Below, piece after piece: positions 57,601 through 64,000 of a DNA stretch of 64,000 nucleotides (its first letter is position 1; each line of letters begins with the position of its first letter). Origin of the DNA: Hydractinia symbiolongicarpus (taxonomy: Eukaryota; Cnidaria; Hydrozoa; Anthoathecata; Hydractiniidae); contig NC_079884.1 of the NCBI RefSeq assembly GCF_029227915.1, forward strand, positions 16,990,001-17,054,000, written 5' to 3'. The notes beneath the pieces are model-generated. The model did not search any database. It was not told the origin of the DNA and was given only the letters and a program-made list of their open reading frames with translations. The translations under genes and the position numbers were made by a program.

Positions 57601-58136
57601 ATGGAGCATTGCAAAACAACTTGGGACGTCGTAGCCCATTGAGAGTGGAAGGACTACACCAATGGTAAAATCCGCAGACACGTGCAGTCACGTGAATTAC
57701 ATGTAAGGCCATTATTAGGCAGCGAAAGGTCATAAAACATCCTTTAGAGACGGGTACATGTAGTTGGCGGTTATATAACGCCATGGTGCAATGGAAAACG
57801 ACTTGGGACGTCATCGTTGAGTAAGAGTGGAAGGACTAGACCAATGGTAACCTCCGCAGACACGTGAAACCCCGTTATTTACGTCTAAGGCACTTATTAC
57901 GCGGTTAAAAGCCATATTACAGCCTTTATAGACTTGTACGAGTATTTCACGAAGTTATAAGGCCATGGAGCAATGGAAAACGATTTGGGACGTCGTAGTC
58001 CATTGAGAGTGGAAGGACTAGACCAATGGTAACTTCCGCAGACACGTGAAACCACGTGACTTACGTCTAAGGCTCTTATTACGCGGTTAAAAGCCATGTT
58101 ACAGTCTTTATGAACCTCTACGAGTACTTGACGGTG
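54635..58136. repeat. Higher-order duplication, period about 2183 bp (twelve monomers)
   Basis: About 54635-55953 is repeated at about 56818-58136 with very few differences, sharing rare variants such as GGAGCCACGTAATTTACG and GCTAATGGTAACCTCAG. The part between (about 55954-56817) is instead repeated about 3274 bp downstream, at about 59228-60091. So the region was built by at least two overlapping duplications. Confidence 0.75.
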
Positions 58137-61100
58137 TTATAAGGGCATGGAGCATTTGAAAACAACCTGAGTCATTATAATCCTTTGAGAGTGGACGGAC
58201 TAGACCAATGGTAACATGTGGAGACAGGTGGAACAACGTGATTTACGTGTAAGGCCTTTATTAGGCAGTTAATAGCCATGTTACAGTCTTTATAGCCCTA
58301 AACATGTAGTTGAAGGTGTTATAACGCCACGGTGTAATGGCAAACGAATTATGCGTTATAGTCGAATAAGAGTAAAAAGGCTAGACCAATGGTAACCTCC
58401 GCAGTCACGTGGAACCACGTAATTTACGTGTAAGGCCTTTATTACGCAGTTAAAAGACATATTACAGCCTTTATAGACCTGTACGAGTATTTCACGAAGT
58501 TATAAGGCCATGCAGCAATGGAAAAGGACTTGGGACGTCGTAGTCCATTGAGAGTGGAAGGACTAGACCAATGGAAACTTCCGCAGACACGTAAAACCAC
58601 GTGACATATGTCTAAGGCTCTTATTACGCGGTTGAAAGCCATGTTCCAGTCTTTATGAACCTCTACGAGTACTTGACGGTGTTTTAAGGCAATTGAGCAT
58701 TGCAAAACAACCTTGGACGTCGTAGCCCATTGAGAGTGGAAGGACTACACCAATGGTAACATCCGCAGACACGTGCAGTCACGTGAATTACATGTAAGGC
58801 CATTACTAGGCAGCGAAAGGTCATAAAACATCCTTTAGAGACGGGTACATGTAGTTGACGGTTAAATAACGCCATGGTGCAATGGAAAACGAATTGGGAC
58901 GTCATAGTCGAGTAAGAGTGGAAGGACTAGACCAATGGTTACCTCCGCAGACACGTGAAACCACGTGATTTACGTCTAAAGCTCTAATTACGCGGTTAAA
59001 AGCCATATTACAGCCTTTATAGACCTGTACGAGTATTTCACGAAGTTATAAGGCCATGGAGCAATGGAAAACGACTTGGGACGTCGTAGTCCATTGAGAG
59101 TGGAAGGACTAGACCAATGGTAACTTCCGCAGACACGTGAAACCACGTGAATTACGTCTAAGGCTCTTATTACGCGGTTAAAAGCCATGTTACAGTCTTT
59201 ATGAACCTGTACAAGTATTTGACGGTGTTATAAGGCCATGGAGCATTGTAAAAAACGACCTGAGACGTCGGAGTCCATTGAGAGTGGAAGGACTAGACCA
59301 ATGGTAACCTGTGGAGACAGGTGACACCACGTGATTTACGTGTAAGGCCTTTATAACGCAGTAAAAGTCCATGTCACAGTCTTTATAGACCTGTACGATT
59401 ATTTCACGAAGTTATAAGGCCATGTAGCATTGCAAAATGACTTGGGACGTCGTAGTCCATTGAGAGTGGAAGGACTAGACCAATGGTAAACTCGGCAGTC
59501 ACGTGGAACCACGTGATTTACGTGTAAGGCCTTTATTACGCAGTTAAAAGCCTTGTTACAGTCTTTATAGTCCCGTACGAGTTTTTGACAGTGTTATAAG
59601 GGCATGGAGCATTGGAAAACAACCTGAGTCATCATAGTCCTTTGAGAGTGGACGGACTAGACCAATGGTCACCTGTGGAGACAGGTGGAACAACGTGATT
59701 TACGTGTAAGGCCTTTATTAGGCAGTTAATAGCCATGTTACAGTCTTTATAGCCCTGAACATGTAGTTGACGGTGTTATAACGCCATGGTGTAATGGCAA
59801 ACGAATTAGGCGGTATAGTCGAATAAGAGTGAAAGGGCTAGACCAATGGTAAACTCCGCAGTCACGTGGAACCCCGTAATTTACGTGTAAGGCCTTTATT
59901 ACGCGGTTAAAAGACATATTACAGCCTTTATAGACCTGTACGAGTATTTCACGAAGTTATAAGGCCATGGAGCAATGGAAAACGACTTGAGACCTCGTTG
60001 TCCATTGAGGGTTAAAGGACTAGACCAATGGTAAAATGTGGAGACAGGTGGAACCACGTGATTTATGTGTAAAGCCTTTATTACGCGGTTAAAAGCCATG
60101 TTACAGTCTTTATAGACCTGTACGATTATTTCACGAAGTTATAAGGGCATGGAGCATTGCAAAACGACTTGGGACGTCATCATTGAGTAAGAGTGGAAGG
60201 ACTAGACCATTGGTAACCTCCGCCGACACGTGAAACCACGTGATTTACGTCTAAGGCTCTTATTACGCGGTTAAAAGCCATGTTACAGTCTTTATGAACC
60301 TGTACGAGTATTTCACGAAGTTATAAGGCCATTGCAAAACGACTTAGGACGTCGTAGTCCATTGAGAGTGGAAGGACTAGACCAATGGTAACCTCGGGAG
60401 AAGGTGCAGTCACGTGATTTACGTCTAAGGCCTTTATAACGCGATTGAAAGCCATGTTACAGTCTTTATAGACCTGTACGAGTGTTTGACGGTCTTATAA
60501 CGCTATGGAGCATTGGAAAACGACTTGGGACGTCGTAGTCTATTGAGAGTGAAAGGACTACACCAATGGTTCCCTCCGCAGACACATGCAGTCACGTGAA
60601 TTACATGTAAGGCGTTTATTAGGCAGCGAAAGGTCATAAAACATCCTTTAGAGACGGGTACATGTAGTTGGCGGTTATGTAACGCCATGGTGCAATGGCA
60701 AACGAATTAGTCGTCATAGTCGAATAAGAGTGGAAGGACTGGACCAATAGTAACCTCCGCAGTCACGTGGAACCACGTGATTTACGTGTAAGGCCTTTAT
60801 TACGCGGTTAAAAGCCATATTACAGCCTTTATAGACCTGTACGATTATTTCACGAAGTTATAAGGGCATGGAGCATTGCAAAACGACTTAGAACGTCATC
60901 GTTGAGTAAGAGTGGAAGGACTAGACCAATGGTAACCTCCGCAGACACGTGAAACCACGTGATTTACGTCTAAGGCTCTTTTTACGCGGTTAAAAGCCAT
61001 GTTACAGTCTTTATGAACCTGTACGAGTATCTCACGAAGTTATAAGGCCATTGCAAAACGACTTAGGACGTCGTAGTCCATTGAGAGTGGAAGGATTAGA

Positions 61101-62668
61101 CCAATGGTAACCTCTGCACACACGTGGAATCACGTGATTTACGTGTAAAGCTTTTATTACGCGGTTAAAAGCCATATTACAGCTTTTATAGACCTGTACG
61201 AGTGTTTGACTGTGTTATAACGCCATTGTGCAAAGGCAAAGGACTTGGGACGTCGTAGTCCATTGAGAGTGGCAGGACTACGCCAATGGTAACCTCGGGA
61301 GAACGTGCAGTCACGTGATTTACGTGTAAGGCCTTTAAAACGCGATTGAAGGCCATGTTACAGTCTTTATAGACCTGTACGAGTGTTTGACGGTCTTATA
61401 ACGCTATAGAGCATTGGAAAACGACATGGGACGTCGTAGTCCATTGAGAGTGAAAGGACTACACCAATGGCTCCCTCCGCAGACACATGCAGTCACGTGA
61501 CTTACATGTAAGGCGTTTATTAGGCAGCGAAAGGTCATAAAACAACCTCTAGAGACAGGTACATGTAGTTGGCGGTGTTAAAACGCCATGGTGCAATGGC
61601 AAACGAATTAGTCGTCATAGTCGAATAAGAGTGGAAGGACTAGACCAATGGTAACCTCCGCAGTCACGTGGAACCACGTAATTTACGTGTAAGGCCTTTA
61701 TTACGCGGTTAAAAGACATATTACAGCCTTTATAGACCTGTACGAGTATTTCACGAAGTTATAAGGCCATGGAGCAATGGAAAACGACTTGAGACCTCGT
61801 TGTCCATTGAGGGTTAAAGGACTAGACCAATGGTAAAATGTGGAGACAGGTGGAACCACGTGATTTATGTGTAAGGCCTTTATTACGCGGTTAAAAGCCA
61901 TGTTACAGTCTTTATAGACCTGTACGATTATTTCACGAAGTTATAAGGGCATGGAGCATTGCAAAACGACTTAGGACGTCATCGTTGAGTAAGAGTGGAA
62001 GGACTAGACCAATGGTAACCTCCGCAGACACGTGAAACCACGTGATTTACGTCTAAGGCTCTTATTACGCAGTTAAAAGCCATGTTACAGTCTTTATGAA
62101 CCTGTACGAGTATCTCACGAAGTTATAAGGCCATTGCAAAACGACTTAGGACGTCGTAGTCCATTGAGAGTGGAAGGACTAGACCAATGGTAACCTCTGC
62201 AGACACGTGGAACTACGTTATTTACGTGTAAAGCTTTTATTACGCAGTTAAAAGCCATTTTACAGCTTTTATAGACCTGTACGAGTGTTTGACTGTGTTA
62301 TAACGCCATTGTGCAAAGGCAAAAGACTTGGGACGTCGTAGTCCATTAAGAGTGGAAGGACTACGCCAATGGTAACCTCGGGAGAACGTGCAGTCACGTG
62401 ATTTACGTGTAAGGCCTTTAAAATGCGATTGAAGGCCATGTTACAGTCTTTATAGACCTGTACGATTGTTTGACGGTGTTATAACGCTATGGAGCATTGG
62501 AAAACGACTTGGGACGTCGTAGTCCATTGAGAGTGAAAGGACTACACCAATGGTTCCCTCCGCAGACACATGCAGTCACGTGAATTACATGTAAGGCGTT
62601 TATTAGGCAGCGAAAGGTCATAAAACAACCTCTAGAGACAAGTACATGTAGTTGGCGGTGTTATAACG

Positions 62669-62837
62669 TAGTGTAGTGTCTTCCGAAGATGGCGGACGCT
62701 TTTCTGTAACGGAAAATTTGTAAAACTTAAAAACCATGAAGGATTTCTGAACCTGATCCTGATTATCATTTATCTTGCGAAAAATTGCATGTGACGATAG
62801 AAGTAATTGGATTTGGTCAGTTTTCAGAAAAATAATT
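62669..62837 (+). promoter_or_regulatory. 5' leader of a reverse-transcriptase element
   Basis: The satellite stops after TTATAACG at about 62668 and a new sequence begins with TAGTGTAGTG. At 62695-62706 lies GAAGATGGCGGA, which matches the YY1-site core AAGATGGCGG known from LINE-1 5' ends, preceded by CTTCC. The ATG within it opens only a six-codon upstream ORF. Leader function is inferred. Confidence 0.45.
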
Positions 62838-64000
62838 ATGGCAGAAATAAGAATTAGTGAGAATGAACGTAACGAAAATCGGAATATTAATGATGTGGAT
62901 GAAAATGAAAGTCATGAAAACGAAGATCAGGCGCTATCATACTGCGAAAGGTGTGGAAAAAGATGCAAGTCTATCCGTGGGGTCCTGCAACATCTACGTT
63001 TCTGTAAATCAAACGAGGTGAATGAAGACGAAGTTAGTCAACCTCCACCACAAGCTCCAAACAACTCGTTAGCAGTGGCAGACCAGCGAAACAATTTCGA
63101 GATTACTGAAAAATTCTATTGGGGAGATGTGAGAGGAAGCATTGCTAAAGAAAACCTTAAAACGTGTTATGAGAAAATCGTGTATTGGAGACGCAACTTG
63201 TTCATGTTGCCAAACGGTGCGGTCGGTAAATCGTTCATTCGTGAAATCACCCGATTGTTAAACTCCTGGTGTGAGAATAGTCCACTAAAAGAATGTGTAA
63301 TGACAGCTATACACGTTATGCCAGCATTGCTGTTACAAAAACCAACAAAGACCTCAAAAAGTCGTGATCACGTCAATGCTCTTGAGCGGAGGTTAGTATA
63401 CTGGCGAAATGGAGACTTTCTAAAGCTACTTGCTGAGGCAGCGGCTATACAGTCAAGAATGTCAAGCAAAAACACAAAAAGGGACATCAACACTATATCT
63501 CGGAGGTTTAAAGATTTAATGCAGAAAGGTAACGTTAATGGAGCGATTAAACTGATAACGAACAACATGACAGGTGGGGTATTGCCATTAAATAATCAGA
63601 CTATCGATCTGCTACGGATGAAACATCCCGAAGCAAAAGAGGCTGACGAAGACGCGATAATGCAAGGACCAACGAAAACAGTCGAGCCGATTATCTATGA
63701 CGTGATAGATGAAGCCATGGTTTTAAAAGCTGCACTATTGACGAAAGGTGGTGCAGGACCCTCTGGTATAGACGCCGATGGCTGGAGAAAGATCCTCACA
63801 TCCAAAATGTATGGTGAAGGTGGAAAAGATCTTCGAACTGCATTTGCAAATGTAGTCAAGAAGATGTGTATTGAAGAATTTGATGATGGTACATTGGAAG
63901 CTTTGTTAGCATCAAGACTTGTACCATTAGACAAAAACCCAGGTCTAAGGCCAATTGGAGTTGGAGAAGTTTTGAGGCGAATTGCGGGGAAAATTGTTAT
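62838..64000 (+). CDS. Reverse-transcriptase ORF with N-terminal zinc finger (runs off the window)
   Basis: From the ATG at 62838 the frame is open to the end of the window (387 codons), with no stop or frameshift. The N-terminus is Asn/Glu/Asp-rich, then a C2HC finger: C36-x2-C39-x12-H52-x3-C56. A helical basic region follows ('LERRLVYWRNGDFLKLL' and 'RRFKDLMQKGNVNGAIKLI'). From about residue 303 comes the start of an RT fold: 'GGAGPSGIDADGWRKIL', then 'LVPLDKNPGLRPIGVGEV', the RPI block before motif A. The catalytic DD block would lie beyond the window. An N-terminal zinc finger before the RT recalls R2/NeSL-type non-LTR elements, but I cannot fix the family. Other retroelement genes here are broken, so this is the youngest copy. 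Confidence 0.7.
   Translation, partial: MAEIRISENERNENRNINDVDENESHENEDQALSYCERCGKRCKSIRGVLQHLRFCKSNEVNEDEVSQPPPQAPNNSLAVADQRNNFEITEKFYWGDVRGSIAKENLKTCYEKIVYWRRNLFMLPNGAVGKSFIREITRLLNSWCENSPLKECVMTAIHVMPALLLQKPTKTSKSRDHVNALERRLVYWRNGDFLKLLAEAAAIQSRMSSKNTKRDINTISRRFKDLMQKGNVNGAIKLITNNMTGGVLPLNNQTIDLLRMKHPEAKEADEDAIMQGPTKTVEPIIYDVIDEAMVLKAALLTKGGAGPSGIDADGWRKILTSKMYGEGGKDLRTAFANVVKKMCIEEFDDGTLEALLASRLVPLDKNPGLRPIGVGEVLRRIAGKIV

Larger units (their letters stand above)
35145..62668. repeat. Main satellite array, about 151 monomers of about 182 bp
   Basis: 27.5 kb of the same satellite as on the left, all in one orientation (reverse of the 14.27-15.74 kb block). Landmarks per monomer: CACGTGNAACCACGTG, ACCAATGG, GGGACGTCGTAGTCC or GACGTCAT, CCATGG, GTTATAAGG or GTTATAACGCC, and TTACGCGGTTAAAAGCCAT. 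At least four subtypes alternate. Higher-order copies with periods of about 364, 1447, 1990, 2183 and 3274 bp are visible. The first 5 bp are the Polinton target duplication. The right end joins the leader of a reverse-transcriptase element. Confidence 0.93.

Noticed and set aside
14460-61901. Dozens of 60-87-codon ORFs starting 'MAFN' or 'MTFR' in the satellite
   Set aside because: They are the same satellite stretch read in each monomer. The monomer (about 182 bp) is not a multiple of three, each ORF crosses into the next monomer, and variants break the frame freely. I see no sign that the protein is selected.
35145-62668. CRISPR array
   Set aside because: The period is regular but the whole 182-bp unit is conserved; there are no short repeats alternating with unique spacers, and no cas genes.
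14270-62668. Satellite arrays as giant terminal repeats of one larger element around the Polinton
   Set aside because: Both blocks next to the Polinton have the same orientation, not inverted, and joining them rebuilds a monomer, so the Polinton inserted into a pre-existing array.

Overview
The window looks like metazoan, most probably cnidarian, nuclear DNA. The flanks are AT-rich, there are spliced exons with GT-AG borders, and Penelope-like, non-LTR and Tc1/mariner-like elements are nested in one another. The species cannot be determined from the sequence. There are no bacterial operons, rRNA or tRNA genes, or CRISPR arrays.

Layout. 0-5 kb: a Tc1/mariner-like transposase split by a LINE 3' end and by two near-identical Penelope-like (PLE) fragments in inverted orientation. 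5.1-8.5 kb: a 75-bp tandem repeat, then a gene with a BEN domain whose large intron holds a 1.3-kb non-autonomous transposon (perfect 24-bp terminal repeats, TA duplication, internal minisatellite). 9.1-11 kb: a decayed copy of a second reverse transcriptase/GIY-YIG lineage. 12.6-14.27 kb: a cut-off cluster of small genes that looks like the remains of a second Polinton-like element. 14.27-62.67 kb: a very large satellite with a monomer of about 182 bp, about 33 kb in two blocks (about 180 copies), with a head-to-head inversion near 15.74 kb and higher-order repeats. 62.67 kb to the end: the 5' part of an intact reverse-transcriptase ORF with an N-terminal zinc finger.

The satellite is split by a Polinton/Maverick (adintovirus-type) element at 20229-35144 (14.9 kb). 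It has 259-bp terminal inverted repeats and a 5-bp duplication, ACGAG. Joining the flanks recreates an ordinary satellite monomer, so the ends are well supported. The element encodes protein-primed DNA polymerase B, retrovirus-type integrase, FtsK/HerA packaging ATPase, double jelly-roll major capsid protein, a penton-like protein, SAP-motif proteins, a RING protein and several small membrane proteins. The integrase, ATPase, major capsid, RING, SAP and one small membrane gene are open. Polymerase B, the penton-like gene and at least five others carry stops or frameshifts, so this copy is probably not autonomous.

The least expected signals are regulatory. Stem-loops, most with a GTTAC/GTAAC stem, sit just 3' of several Polinton genes in both orientations. 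A shared CACGAT plus TATAAA-type motif lies upstream of the minus-strand SAP/RING/polymerase genes. The satellite monomer itself carries helically phased ACGTG cores, a CCAAT sequence and a GACGTC core.
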